NCBI GenBank assembly: GCA_026874595.1
Contig: CM049314.1
Coordinates: 67,886,300 to 67,950,299, forward strand
From: Sipunculus nudus
Lineage: Eukaryota; Annelida; Sipuncula; Golfingiida; Sipunculidae
Direction of reading: 5' to 3'
DNA: 64,000 nucleotides
Below are positions 1-11,712 of this stretch, piece after piece. Numbering within the stretch: the first letter of the stretch is position 1; every line of letters starts with the position of its first letter. A model generated the notes under the pieces. That model had not been told where the DNA came from and did no database searches. It worked only from the letters and a program-made list of their open reading frames with translations. The translations under genes were made by a program, and so were the position numbers.

Positions 1-212
1 GCTATTGCGATTTCGGACTACGTGACAGTGCAGTAACACATGCTTCCTCTCATTTTATATCCTGGCTTCAACCAGGCCCGGTGACTACTGCACCTGTGGG
101 CCCTGGGTACGTAATCGGGGGCCTACCGTGAAAAATCTCACCACCTCGTCTGAGATTGGAACTCACGATCTCCCGTCCTGTGCTCTGCCCCTCTGCCACA
201 GAAGCTGGTTGG
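1..212 (-). mobile_element. tRNA-derived SINE, head type A, cut by window edge
   Basis: Read on the minus strand, a pol III-type A box lies near 205-184 and a B-box-like GAGTTCCAATC near 160-150. These are followed by a body with a short hairpin (CCTGG..CCAGG, about 85-60). The same order of blocks, ending in AGTCCGAAA, occurs in the plus-strand copy at 11384-11712, which supports one SINE family. The element's 3' part runs off the start of the window. Confidence 0.65.
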
Positions 213-1650
213 TGTCTGAAAACTGGAATAAAAGCTACTGTTTTGGTTCAAATTCTTTCAAATTTCATATTTCAAAAGAGTAAATACTGATGTTTATGCT
301 GTTAAAATTAAATCATCAGTTCTTACCTGGAAAAAAATGTGCCTAGGTCAAATTAGGCAAAATTTAAGGTATTGATTTTACATTTATGCTAATAACTTTA
401 AAAAAATACAAAATTCTTATCAAATTTCTGGCATACCATAATATATTGATTAAATAAAATTTTATCCTTGAGAAAAGTCTCTACAGCTACCATGTTAGGT
501 GAAAAATTTATTTTCTGATGATTTGACGAGATACATTTTGTTCAAATCCATAATTTCTAAAAATTATCAATCTTGACTTAATATCTGATATGCAAAAATG
601 AAATATATAGAGGGTATCTATGCAAAATAAAAACCAAAAAAAAATCAGAAGTTTAATATAACACTCTGGAAGTGTAGCAACAGGCTTTTATTTGAAAACT
701 AAGGGTTTTCCTTCATTTTCCGAGGGAACGAAGTCGCAGGGACTCAGTTTTGAGTTTGGGGGGACGTCTTACGTCTAACTGTATGTTGAATTTAGATTCG
801 TAGGTCCAACAGTTTCAAACAGTTTCCATGTTAACAGACGGACGACAAAGGTCCATCGCTATAGCCCAGACGACTTGTAGTCATCTGAGCTACAAATATC
901 ATATTTGCAGGATCAACCCTAATGAAATGTAGAAATGTCCTAAATCTGCGAATGCCAGTGACAGAATTTTAATAATTTTAATGATTTAATGACCATTAGA
1001 CTTAGTGAACTCTGGGAGAACTGGAAGTACTGGATGCCTTCGGGGGGGGGGGGGGGGGAGGCATGGCCGCATATGATATAAAATACACATATACTATGAA
1101 AATACACAATATATAAGGCAAATATACAATTTAAAAGGCAAATATACTTTACTATTCTATACTCATACAAAGTGGACTCCACTCAATAAATTCACCATGG
1201 CGTAGTGGTAACTCAATGTCCCTCAACACTGCAAAGCAATGAGAGAGCTACTACCTGAACAGGTGAGTCTGCCCAGCGGATCCTCGTGGTGAGCGGGGGT
1301 GGGGGGTGGAGGGGTAGGTTTGATGAGCGGGCACGTTGAATATTAGTACGAATGCTAGGTTTTAAAACATTTCAGAGTGAATTTGTTTTGATGGGAGCAC
1401 TTGGAGAGAATTTCAGCTCTTGAGTTCAACAATGGTCCAGGGCGGCTGTAGCTATAGGTAGCTACAGAGATCACACTTTCTAGTCCCACAGAAGTAATGT
1501 GCTGCCTTGGTAGAGATTTCCCAGGAGAGCTTGTAATTAATATTGTTGTCTTTTAGTGACCAGATGTGTTTAGACAGTTCAGTGTTTTGAGCGTGGGATC
1601 TGTGACGAAAGGATTGTTTGTGGTTATTGTATCTGGTCTTGAAATCACCT

Positions 1651-1652
<2 letters not shown>
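213..1652. other. AT-rich stretch without recognised gene
   Basis: No coding signal or known family was recognised. It contains a G17 run (1042-1058) bounded by TGCCT and AGGCA, which could pair as a short stem, and a small G-rich patch near 1295-1315. Confidence 0.5.
1042..1058. repeat. poly-G run (G17)
   Basis: Seventeen consecutive G, preceded by TGCCTTC and followed by AGGCA. The flanks are complementary, so the run sits in the loop of a possible hairpin. Confidence 0.9.
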
Positions 1653-1653
<1 letters not shown>

Positions 1654-1737
<84 letters not shown>

Positions 1738-1738
1738 T
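1654..1738. repeat. (TA)n microsatellite
   Basis: About 85 bp of almost uninterrupted TA dinucleotides, with one phase slip near 1730. Open frames across it (poly Tyr-Ile) are artefacts. Confidence 0.97.
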
Positions 1739-1804
1739 CCAGATTGTTACAAAACCATGGGGTTTTAAAGTGCTCAACTAATAAAAGGAGCTGTAATACT
1801 CCTG

Positions 1805-1806
<2 letters not shown>

Positions 1807-1866
<60 letters not shown>
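1807..1866. repeat. (TA)n microsatellite
   Basis: About 60 bp of uninterrupted AT dinucleotides, 70 bp downstream of another (TA)n tract. Confidence 0.97.
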
Positions 1867-1868
<2 letters not shown>

Positions 1869-2280
1869 GTTGAATAGTGTCAGTTATTACGGTCAACTTA
1901 TAACAAATTAGTTACTTAGTGTATTCATGAGAGATTAAGAAATTACTTTCTGGAGATATGAAACACAGCTGCAGAAAAAAAGTTGCCAATCATGAAATTG
2001 GTTGCTATTTTCATGTTTTAAAAATTATTTTCATAATTAAATTGTCCTAGGGGTCTTGGTAAGTTTAACCTCGATATTAACATGCAAAGTGAAATAAGGG
2101 TTTGAGGGAGCGTTCCGCTCTGCGACACCCACCTAGCAAACCCCATATTCTCTGGACATCTACGTAGTACATCTGTACCCGAAAAATAACACTTAACACT
2201 CTTCTCACGAAGAATTTCTCTGATGCCAACAGGCTCAACTTAAACCATTAGTAATTATTTATTGCAAATTCTGTGAACAT
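1867..2280. other. unassigned sequence before solo LTR
   Basis: No coding or repeat signal was recognised. The last four bases (ACAT, 2277-2280) match the four bases after the LTR and are read as its target-site duplication. Confidence 0.5.
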
Positions 2281-2442
2281 TGTCACGGAACCTAATATCA
2301 ACAGATCACGTATGCGTGATGAACACAAACCTTGCAATGGAGATAAAATAAATCAGATTCTGTAACACTAGACAGCGTGAAATGTCTAGGGGAATGAATA
2401 AAGAAGTCAGTTTTTTTTTGTTTTGTTAACAAATGACTATAA

Positions 2443-2448
2443 TTTATT
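2443..2448 (-). promoter_or_regulatory. LTR polyadenylation signal AATAAA
   Basis: AATAAA on the minus strand downstream of the TATA box. It is conserved in the second copy at 43154-43159. Confidence 0.5.
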
Positions 2449-2839
2449 CTTAAAACAACCCTAACATTACAATACACTCAATCAATACAATGACACAGTA
2501 CAATAGTATAACAGCAAATCAATATAATCACACAGCCTAATAAACAAAGTGCACAGTATCTGGATACCACCACTGTCACAGCAACAAGTTCTTTAAAATG
2601 TATAAGCCAGACGAACAGTTCACACAAATTCTCTCGGAGAATAACAGTCCAATGTAAAGCTCTTGTAACAATCCCGAAAGTACACTGAAGACCGAATAAG
2701 ATTCGTCACAAATCCAGAAAAAATCTGAAGAAAATCTATAATTGCCGCACTTATCGGAATAGGTCCCACTAACTTACACACACGCTTCTGTGTCCGCTGG
2801 AATATTCTTTCACCTCTCTCCCGGCTTTAAAACACAGCC

Positions 2840-2852
2840 CCCTATTTTATAA
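2840..2852 (-). promoter_or_regulatory. LTR TATA box
   Basis: ATAAAATAGGGGG on the minus strand, inside the solo LTR. The second LTR copy has ATAAATAG at the equivalent place (43582-43573), so the motif is conserved between copies. Confidence 0.5.
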
Positions 2853-3141
2853 CTTCTCTCCCCAAGCCGGGAATTTACCATTTCTCAAACAATCTAAAGA
2901 ACCTAACATAATAAGCACGCTCAAAGAACATACTAGAACAAAGAACGCTGTGTATCTATATGCCAGGGTTCAACCAATACGGATTCAACCGAGCCTGCAA
3001 CATCCGGCCAGGCGAGGCCGCTACAACATGTCCTACGCGTAGCATACTAACCAAATGTCAACAACGCATAGAGCACCACTGCACAAAACAAATAAACACA
3101 TGCAAGACCGCTGCACACAATAAAAAAGGGCACCTTTAACA

Positions 3142-5205
3142 ACATATACAAAGAGACGAACCTCTCTCATTTGAAATTCTGCTTTCAGTACATTTTGAGC
3201 AAAATTGCATTGTTTTGGAAAGCAGAGAGAAGACCGCATATATATGTAGGAAAGACTGAGAAAAGATACATCAGCACTTTTGAAAATATAATACTTGATT
3301 CAATCAGTCAGGGTATAAAAATGGGCACTGAAAAACGACACGAAGATAACAAAACTACATGCTGAAGGGAAAATCTACACGCGGTGTTAGATTTGTGGTG
3401 ATTGGACCCGTATCGGCCGAGAAGAAACTTGAATTTATTGCAGTATTTGTAGATCACAGAGACAGCACGGCACGAATAAGGTTTTTCGTTTATACTCCAT
3501 ATATGTTATACATGAATTATACAGCTTATTTCATGAAGAAATACGGGTGTTTGGCTTTTTTAATCAAGGAGCATTGCAGTGGAAGGAATCCAAAACCTTG
3601 AGCGTAAAGAAGAGTATATATTATCGTCATTTATTTTATAAAACGCCTATGACGCCCGTGGATACAGAATAATAACTATAACTGAACCCTGTGAACATTA
3701 AGAAATTCTTCCTTCAGAATTATCACGCTGCGTGGCCACCGATGTTCCAATAATCCCAGCATTTCCGGAATGATTGAACCGTTACCAGTACTTTCGATAC
3801 GGACTATCAGTTACTTCCTGACGTTACTCCAGTGTCAGACGACATTTACTTTTGTATTTTAATTAAACATTTGCAGGTTAAGTAGTCATGTGTATTACGA
3901 AAATAGCTGGGGCAATAAGTTTCCAGCGACTGTTTCGTCGAACGATTAATCAAATCCCACATGATGCCATTTGATGAGCAGGATCGTTATATAAGCTTTG
4001 CCGCAAATCATGATAAAGTAACCAATACAAGCTGTGTCCGCCGTTTCACTATTTCTGTCTAATTTTATTTCTTAATTTTGAGGTCTTTTTTTAGAAGGCA
4101 AGAGGGTTTTTCTTTGTAAGAATAGGACTCGTTTAGCAGGACATGGGAATGTTTCCTAGTGGGTCCATGACGAAAAAGAATAGCTTGACGCTGTAGACCG
4201 ATGGCGTGAGAAATTGTTGATAAGAATGGACCGATTGTATCAAATTTTATATTAAATTCACTCACATTCCTAGGGCCTGTTTCTCATCCCAGAAAGCCCT
4301 TGGATTGGCCTAGTCCTATTAATGGCACTGTCTATTGATTTGGTACCTTTGAGGTAGGAAAGCTTTCTGCATTTCAAAGTAGTTTTTATGCGGGGGGTTA
4401 GGGAAAAAAAGGTTATATATTGTCATTAAGAAAATGTTACCTTTACGGGTGCGCTTAAAGTCTACACTTAAGATATATGTTATATTATTAAGAAAGCCTT
4501 CGGTGTTAGTCTCATCCCTCGCTCTAGAATATTTAAGCTGAAAAGAGCGTTATATTACCTTTACAAAAGTACGATATTTTCACAAATTCTTCTCTGTTTT
4601 TTAAATTTGTCTCCATAAACAAATTTTACGTTACCCTATTTTTAAGAAGAGAATTAATTAATTTTGGGCAGTTTTCATCAATAGGCTGGATGTCTAGTAA
4701 ACCTAAAATCAGTAAGATTTGCGAATCGAAATCGTTATCTTTATAAATATAACTAATTGAATTATTAAATATTTTATTAAAATTGTAATCCTTATTAAAT
4801 AATGAGTTATTCTAATTCCCTTCTCAATACCGATATTTGTCCTTAAGCTATCTATATATTATCAGCAGATAGATAATGATGTGATAGCATGGTATGACCG
4901 TTTTATTATTGGGTCGTTTAACCAGATTCCATGCTAGTATTTCTAAGAACATTGAAGATATGAAGACTTTATTATAAATAGGGATTCAAGCGCCTGTGAT
5001 AATAAGTTAATTATGTTAAATATTTTATTTATTATTATTCAGTGTTGACTAAACTTCAAAGTTTGACACAAATCGCCTCCCTTTGGGACGCTGCGAATCC
5101 CTTTGTAACGGAATTTCGATAATTTAAGAGTGCAACTGCATTTTTTAATTAAAGCGAAGCAAAATTTTGCAACCACAAAAGGTTTATGAGTTAAACATGG
5201 CCGCA
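3142..5205. other. unassigned AT-rich sequence
   Basis: Only short open frames (up to about 80 codons) occur, with no recognisable domain. No tandem or inverted repeat stood out. Confidence 0.45.
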
Positions 5206-5345
5206 GAACACATAGAGCTCACCTTGATCGTGAGTCCACCTGATGTAGGTCAACCATGAAAGGTTACGCCTGAGATTCGAACTCAAGATCTCCCGAATTA
5301 GATTCCTGCGCTCTTTCCCTCATTCCTACTAAGTTACTGACTTAG
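5206..5345 (-). mobile_element. tRNA-derived SINE fragment, head type A
   Basis: On the minus strand an A-box-like stretch (TTAGTAGGAATGAGGGAAAG, about 5331-5312) is followed by a B box GAGTTCGAATCTC (about 5287-5275). The head matches the copies at 1-212 and 11384 (GGGAGATC/GTCGTGAGTTC.AATCTCAG). The body is shorter and diverged. Confidence 0.6.
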
Positions 5346-5585
5346 TCATCAAAAGTTCCTCAATACACTGGCCTAGACGTCTAAATTTACAACCGGAGAT
5401 AAGTTAACTACTCATATACAAAGTCTGGAAACAAAATCACTCAACCGGGCTTGGGAAGATGGGAGCAAAGTTAAACTCAAATGTACGATAATTCGATATG
5501 CCTCGGGTGGATGTTAAAATGGAACCTTGTACATGTATGTTAATGCGTGAGAGAGAGAGATCTTTCGGTCCGTAATAATTTATTA

Positions 5586-6177
5586 TTATTTATTACTTTT
5601 TTTGGGTGAATGAGCTTTTACAGTAGAGGCTTTGGTGGCAATAATTTCCCTGGAGGGAAATCGAGACAAGGTACAACATCCGATGTCAATTACCACACAC
5701 GACAGCGGGTGATCATCGAATTGACCGGGGAAAAATACATCAAACACCTTTCCAGGGCTGCATCTCATCCTTATTATCTTTACGTTCCGTAGAAAGTAAG
5801 TTGCCTGAACTTGACCCATGCAGTTGACATCTCCGGAGTCTGTGACCGAAATCCTGACTGCTGATAGTAAGATGGATGGTGCAGAACGTCATCGAAGATG
5901 CTCGGGAAGGAGATGCTACACGGATGCTGATGGAAGTATGTCCCTTTTCTGGACCACTATATTGCACCCTCAGAGGAGTATAATATCATTTTACAATAGT
6001 TATTACTTTGATGGCAGAAAGAACGTGTCGGGATCTTACTTAAATTACGTTACAAATCCATCAGGTTACGGCACAGGTTTCAGATATATAAGATTAAGGT
6101 TTCTGCGTCGGATCTATGAAACTAAAAAATCCTTCTACTTCCGGTCCGACGATTATGCTCACCTCACGACACTGTGA
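5586..6177. other. GC-elevated patch with long open frames on both strands, unrecognised
   Basis: This patch is visibly less AT-rich than its surroundings. It carries overlapping open frames on both strands: plus 5818-6177 (119 codons), minus 5740-5967 and minus 5586-5819. None has a domain I recognise. The plus frame has no signal peptide or repeat structure, is rich in Arg, Ser and Tyr, and ends in TGA at 6175-6177. It could be an exon, an old transposon fragment or chance. The base composition is the only reason to single it out. Confidence 0.2.
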
Positions 6178-8158
6178 AACCTCAATGTTTTAAACTGTGA
6201 GAAATCTCGAAAAAGTGTAATGAGGGTATTGAGATATTTATTAGGGGTGACATATAATGAGGTTTATATCTCGCGGGAAATAAACGAAAAGAGTGTGCGA
6301 TAACTTGAGGTTTAACCGTAGTTTATAAAAAACAATTAGTATATCATATGGGGCTATTGAATATATAGCGAGCGAAGGCTTTAATAAACCTGAATGTCTA
6401 ACTGGGTGCGATAACGGTATATTGTATATTTCAAGAAAATGATAAATTGGAGATAAATGTCAGTGCATAAATATTACAAAAAGTATTAATACTCCTATTA
6501 CTACTACTAATAATAATAATACTAATATTAATGCTACCACTACTACTAATGATAATAATAATCAGTATTAGTTTATAATGAATATATATATATATCAGTT
6601 ATTTATCATTAAATAAATATTATAAAGATATTATAAACAATAATGATAATATTTCTTAATAATAATAATAATAATAATAATATGCCATTAAGATCGTTTT
6701 TTTAAGAGTGTTCAAGGTCTGCTTTTTGATTGAGCGTATATGTTTCTATTTACAGTTGATATTGACCTTATAACTTATTGGAAAAACTATTCTTACATTC
6801 TGCTAGACATCCATCATATCCTACAGAAAGCTCTATTATAAATTACATAATCAAACTTGAAATATACGGACCTTTACGAACAAACATGCATAAAATGAAC
6901 CCTCTCACAATGAACGGTGATACACGAGACTATAGATTGAATCAGGTATTGTTGAGATGAGAAATGGATAAAGGTTGGCTCCCTGTGACTTTGGTTTATT
7001 GCTTTACTAAGAATAATATATGATGTGTCTGAAAAGGGAGACATACAGCAGAATAACAAGTAGCATTTACAGATCAGTGTAACGTTTAGTCATAGCAGGT
7101 CGCTACCGTAACCACATTTCATACTAAAGATCTTGTAGTAATGAATGTCTGCCTTAACCCTGTCTAACGCAAGAAAAATAAGTGTATAAGTAATCCCAAC
7201 ATCAATAATGTACCTATAGCGTTCCCTATATTTCCTATAGGAACTAAAGAACAGTGTACTCGGCATACTTTTGATCTTTGATCAGGCAATTATGTCAAAT
7301 TAAAATACAGGATAAATAATCAAATATTTTCCCACTTAGCTTTTGGACCGTGTCGAGTTAAAGGGTGGACCAGGTATAAAATTAAAGCAATCAGTGAATC
7401 GGAATCTCACTGGCAAACGACTTCACGATAAAACATAAACTTACGGAGCTGTAATTCATTAATTATTCCTTAAACTACTTGTGGCAAATGCAAGACGAAT
7501 TTGAACAAAGAATTACAATGAATTGGAAACTGAACATAAGTAACGTATCGTGTACCGTAAAGTGAGATTAGTATCGTATCGTATCGCCCGTGAGCTAACG
7601 TGTCATTATGGACCTATCGTTAAAGAACATATATTCCCAACACACACAAAGAGAAAAACAAATTGGTAAAGCTAATAAAAAAAGCTTATGACGAGGTACA
7701 AAATTTAATGATAAATGGATTGTAGAATGGGAGGAGAGATACTTAATTACAGCTGGATAAGTAACTCGACCCCGATTAAATAAAAAGGGGCTTATACTGG
7801 ACAATTATAAAAATAATATCCACAAAAACGATCCTGCAGGAACTACAAACATTGCAGATTTCAAATCTTAACCCTTATACAAGCAAATATTTCAGGTATT
7901 GATCATCTTTAGGGTTTAATACGGCAAATGGCTTAACTTCTTCCTACACTTTCCGGTTGTGATCCTTTCGTCCAATGCTGCTCTAAGTATGGAGTAAGGC
8001 TTTTTCTTTCGGGTAAGTATAATTGACATATACAAATTACCTGGTTATCTTGCGATGGCTAATCTGAACATAAATCCTTCGAATTGATATACTTTTCGCC
8101 ACTAAAATGGCAGATCATGGGACGGATTCGGACAGTACGCCTGGAAAAACTTGGGAAA
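6178..8158. other. unassigned AT-rich sequence with trinucleotide repeats
   Basis: Contains imperfect (TAC/TAA)n near 6495-6565 and (AAT)n at 6658-6681. No gene was recognised. Confidence 0.45.
6658..6681. repeat. (AAT)n microsatellite
   Basis: Eight AAT units in a row, within a wider ATT/AAT-rich tract that starts near 6495. Confidence 0.9.
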
Positions 8159-8533
8159 CAGTATAATGCTCGTTAACCTAAAAAGGAAAAACATGTGCAG
8201 CAGTATAATGCTCGTTTAACCTAAAAAGGAAAAAAAATATGTGCAACAGTATAATGCTCGCTTAACCTAAAAAAGGAAAAACATGTGCAACAAGTATAAT
8301 GCTCGCTTAACCTAAAAAGGAAAAACATATGCAACAGTATAATGCTCGCTTAACCTAAATAGGAAAACATGTGCAACAGTATAATGCTCGCTTAACCTAA
8401 AAAGGAAAAACATGTGCAACAGTATAATGCTCGCTTAACCTAAAAAGAGAAACATGTGCAACAGTATAATGCTCGCTTAACCTAAAAAGGAAAAACATGT
8501 GCAACAGTATAATGCTCGCTTAACCTAAAAAGG
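8159..8533. repeat. 43-bp tandem array, about 8.7 copies
   Basis: A unit of about 43 bp starting GTATAATGCTCGCTTAACC, with an A-rich middle and ending ACATGTGCAACA, is repeated eight full times plus a partial ninth that stops at CCTAAAAAGG. Copies differ by single substitutions and by A-run length (for example an expanded A8 in the second unit). Copies 3 to 9 carry TCGCTTAACC while the first two carry TCGTTAACC or TCGTTTAACC, so the array has a polarity of divergence. There are no unique spacers, so it is a minisatellite and not a CRISPR array. Confidence 0.95.
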
Positions 8534-10131
8534 TTTTCGTTTTTGTTTTCTCTATACACGTGATAGTTTACAGTCTATTTTCACTCCTGGCACATTTGAA
8601 TACACGTGCCAGGGTCCTGCGCATGTTTTCTTACATGCTGAATCATCCCCTGAGATTAGCATAACTCATATAAAATCTTTCATTGGCATAATTACATGCA
8701 CGCAAATATCCGTAATTGCACTCGTAATTGGCAAAATACATAAAACGTCACAGAGGGCGGGATGGCCAAACCCAAGGTCCTAACCAAGCAGATTAGAAAG
8801 ATATTAAAAACTTCAAAATTGTCGTTTACGGTTCACGTTAAAGCCGCTGAACCATTAAATGTAAAAAAAATCAGTTTATAATTGTGATCGTTACTATTAT
8901 ATGGTGATTGCATTTTCATGTCCTACACGTTGGCTCTATTGTCATGTTTCAACAAGACCTTTTGCCAAAAAGTTGCCAATATTGTTAAATATCTTTCTCC
9001 GGGGCAGTTTTTTTTAAGTCAATGGGGGTCATGAGCCCCATTAAATCTAAACGACTCCAGGTCACCCCCTGTACAAGGTCCCATCGATAACACTTGCGAA
9101 AGGGTCAGAACTTCCTGCAATGTCATGACATTATATATCTTAGTGATGCCAAGATGGTCCTACTTATTCAAATAAATAAGTATCCAAAAACGACTTTTGA
9201 CACAATATGTCCCGTTTGATTGATAGCATATTCAAAGGTTGCGTTGTTCTCTTGTATTTTTTTTTTTTGTGAAGAAATTTCCGCGGGACCAATATTTAGA
9301 ACACCTACGGCGTATTTCTTCCATCAGTCGCCTTGTAAACATCAACCAATTTAACGTTCGATCATTTGTTCCTTTTCTAACAGTCTGTTATACTTTTTGT
9401 ATACATGCTTCATCCTTTTCAGATATTCTATATGATCAGCCCAGAACAATCCTGTTATGGACACACAGAGATCAAAACCATAGGAGTGATATCAAAAGAC
9501 AACCAAATTTTAAAAAGATCATATCTAAAAAAACTGTAGTTTTGGAATGTATATGTGAAAAAAGTACAACTAATTAAGATTTTAAAATTAATCTTTTAAA
9601 CAACTCAGAACCGGATGTTTCCCCAAGTTTCGTGGTATCCCCGATTACATTAGAGAGGTAGAGTAATTGATAATATATTCTATTAACAAAATTCTAATCG
9701 ATAATGTTGCTCCCTAACTTAATAATATCTACCGATATGACGGGAGTCGTTCAATAATATACCTTGTGCGTCCTGAACTGGACATAGTTCATGTGCATAG
9801 TATATTGAAGAAGAGCGGACGAAATTTTATAAAGAAATCTTTACCCATGACAGTCGATATGACTCACCTTGACATGTTATAAATGACTGCTCAGCCGTCC
9901 TGGCGGGATGTCTTTTTTCTTTGTGTCAGGAAATTTCAAAACCTTTACGAATATGGTGACAATTGACATCCCACCTGCCACAATACGCTATATTGTAAAA
10001 TCAGTAGGCCGGGAAGCTGAACAAAAACGAGAAACCTGACCCAGATCTTGCCACACAACCAATAACCTAACAGGTCATCAAAAACATCTATAGAGTGAGG
10101 AAATAAATGTACAAGATATAGATGTATCATG

Positions 10132-10164
<33 letters not shown>

Positions 10165-11383
10165 AATTACGCATGATTATCATCCCGGAAGTCAATGAAT
10201 TATGGGAACCTTTCAGCCCTGTCAATATATCATCCTAATCCCCAATTTACTGTTCAGTCGAGACAGGTCAATACGTTCTACGTCTTTAAGTTGCGTATAG
10301 ATCATTCTATATTTGGAAAGACAGTTGATTTATCTTCGAATTTTATATTCCTAACCTCGAAAATAATTGCCCCCGCAAGGAGGGTACGCGTGTATATTTA
10401 TTCACAACAATAACTGAATGGGTCAAGGAAGAATATATTTTGTTGTGGATCCGCCTCATGATCCGGGTCCAGGAAGGATATTTACAAATGTACATTCACG
10501 AATGAACCTGGGGAATATGGGCGTTAAAGATGAATGCAACACGGTTTGGGGAAATGTTCGCAAGAATTGACCAAGAAATATGGGCCGAATAAGATAAGCT
10601 TTAGGGAGCAGCCCACTATAAGTATTGCCCAGTATTCCTGGGAGCCTGAGAACGCACATATTTATTTGATTTATTTATATTTGAAAGGCCTATATTTTAA
10701 GAGACCTAAGCATGAATTTAAAAAAAAATGCAAGGTTTGTCAATATGTACTTGAAACGTTTCCTTTACTTACTTAGGAGGGACGCCTAGCCTGCCATCAC
10801 TTAAGTTAAATAAATATAACAGGTTTCTTGTTACATCTTTCATCTGATATTAGGGCCATTGTTATTATTTGTATGAACGGTTATATATGTTTCTTCAGTG
10901 AACAAATACTTTCATTATAGCCTAAGTTTACACAAACGACCCTATAACTTATAACCATTAAATGAAATCTTCGGGAAGACCTGCTTCAATCGTACCAAAG
11001 CAGATTGCTTTGAAAGCAGCCGATCTTTTTGCCGTTGTAAAAGAAATATTCCATTCAGCAGAAATATTAGGACATTCTTTTCTTCAGCTGTAAACCTATA
11101 TTGTATTGATACTTTGAAAATGTTGTTGTCCTGTTTTTGTGACAAAAGGAAAAGATGAAAAGGAAGATCGTTAGAAATTAAATACATTACTATTACCCCT
11201 GCGTATTGTTACCAAAATAATGGCACTTACTAAAAGAAACTGATGTCCATACCGTTTCCGTATTACGTTGAAGCCCCTGCAAGTTTCCATCCCATTCTAG
11301 TTGTCCTTATAAACCTTAAATAAGCCCTCGAAATGTCAGAATTACGCATGTTCCATCGGATATCTAACCTCCATCTTCGAATT
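8534..11383. other. unassigned sequence
   Basis: No recognisable gene. It includes a T10 run (9258-9267) and a (TA)n tract (10134-10162). The open frame at 9239-9577 (112 codons) has no recognisable motif and low-complexity composition. Confidence 0.45.
10134..10162. repeat. (TA)n microsatellite
   Basis: About 28 bp of uninterrupted TA dinucleotides. Confidence 0.95.
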
Positions 11384-11712
11384 TTGTAGCTCTGTGATAG
11401 AGCGCGGGACTTAAAGCCGGGAGGTCGTGAGTTCGAATCTCAGCCGAGGCTGTGAGATTGTTAACGGTCGGTCCCCCCCCCCCCCCAGGGGAGCGCTCTG
11501 CAGGCTTAATGGTGAGACTGTGCCCAACAGTCATGTTTCACTCACAAGCGAGTGCGCCTTGCGGGGGTTCCTTGGTGCTATGTCCCAGCAATGGTAATGG
11601 AACACAACCTGGACCCGCAGGTGTGGTACACTTAGCCTGGTTGACACCAGGATTACCGGGTATAAGCCCTAGTCACGGAGTCCGAAACCGGAATGGAACA
11701 CTGCAGATGTAC
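11384..11712 (+). mobile_element. tRNA-derived SINE, head type A, near full length
   Basis: The A box is TAGCTCTGTGATAGAGCG (11387-11404) and the B box GTTCGAATC (11431-11439), at tRNA-like spacing. The body has a C14 run (11473-11486), the hairpin CCTGGTTGACACCAGG (about 11637-11652) and ends near AGTCCGAAACCGG (about 11680-11692). Body blocks match the minus-strand copy at 1-212, including the hairpin and the AGTCCGAAA block. The acceptor arm does not pair, so this is not a functional tRNA gene. Confidence 0.75.
11473..11486. repeat. poly-C run inside SINE
   Basis: Fourteen C in a row. The minus-strand copy at 1-212 has a shorter C-rich stretch at the matching place, so the tract probably expanded after insertion. 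Confidence 0.85.

Larger units (their letters stand above)
2281..3141 (-). mobile_element. solo LTR of a retrotransposon (LTR family 1, copy 1)
   Basis: This 861-bp block is repeated at 42997-43843. It begins TG and ends CA and is flanked by ACAT on both sides (2277-2280, 3142-3145). Read on the minus strand it has a TATA-like box (ATAAAATAGG, about 2840-2852) and, about 400 bp further on, a poly(A) signal AATAAA (2448-2443). This is the U3-R-U5 layout of an LTR. No coding domain lies on either side, so I call it a solo LTR left by recombination. The LTR type, TSD size and orientation suit Ty3/Gypsy, but the parent element is not shown by the sequence. Both copies are followed by ACATATA, so the exact right edge could be a few bases further out. 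Confidence 0.7.

Noticed and set aside
1553-1781. Open frames on both strands across the (TA)n tract
   Set aside because: The protein is a Tyr-Ile repeat from TA dinucleotides and mirrors itself on the other strand. The same applies to the frames at 15520-15799, 16529-16801 and 18300-18552.
8159-8533. Regular repeats as a CRISPR array
   Set aside because: The units follow each other directly, without unique spacers, and the genome context is eukaryotic.
8159-8533. TTAACCTAA in the 43-bp unit as a telomere-like repeat
   Set aside because: The motif occurs once per 43 bp and is not a tandem hexamer or pentamer.
9239-9577. 112-codon plus-strand frame as a gene
   Set aside because: The N-terminus is a poly-Phe stretch from a T-run; no domain, and composition is like the surroundings.
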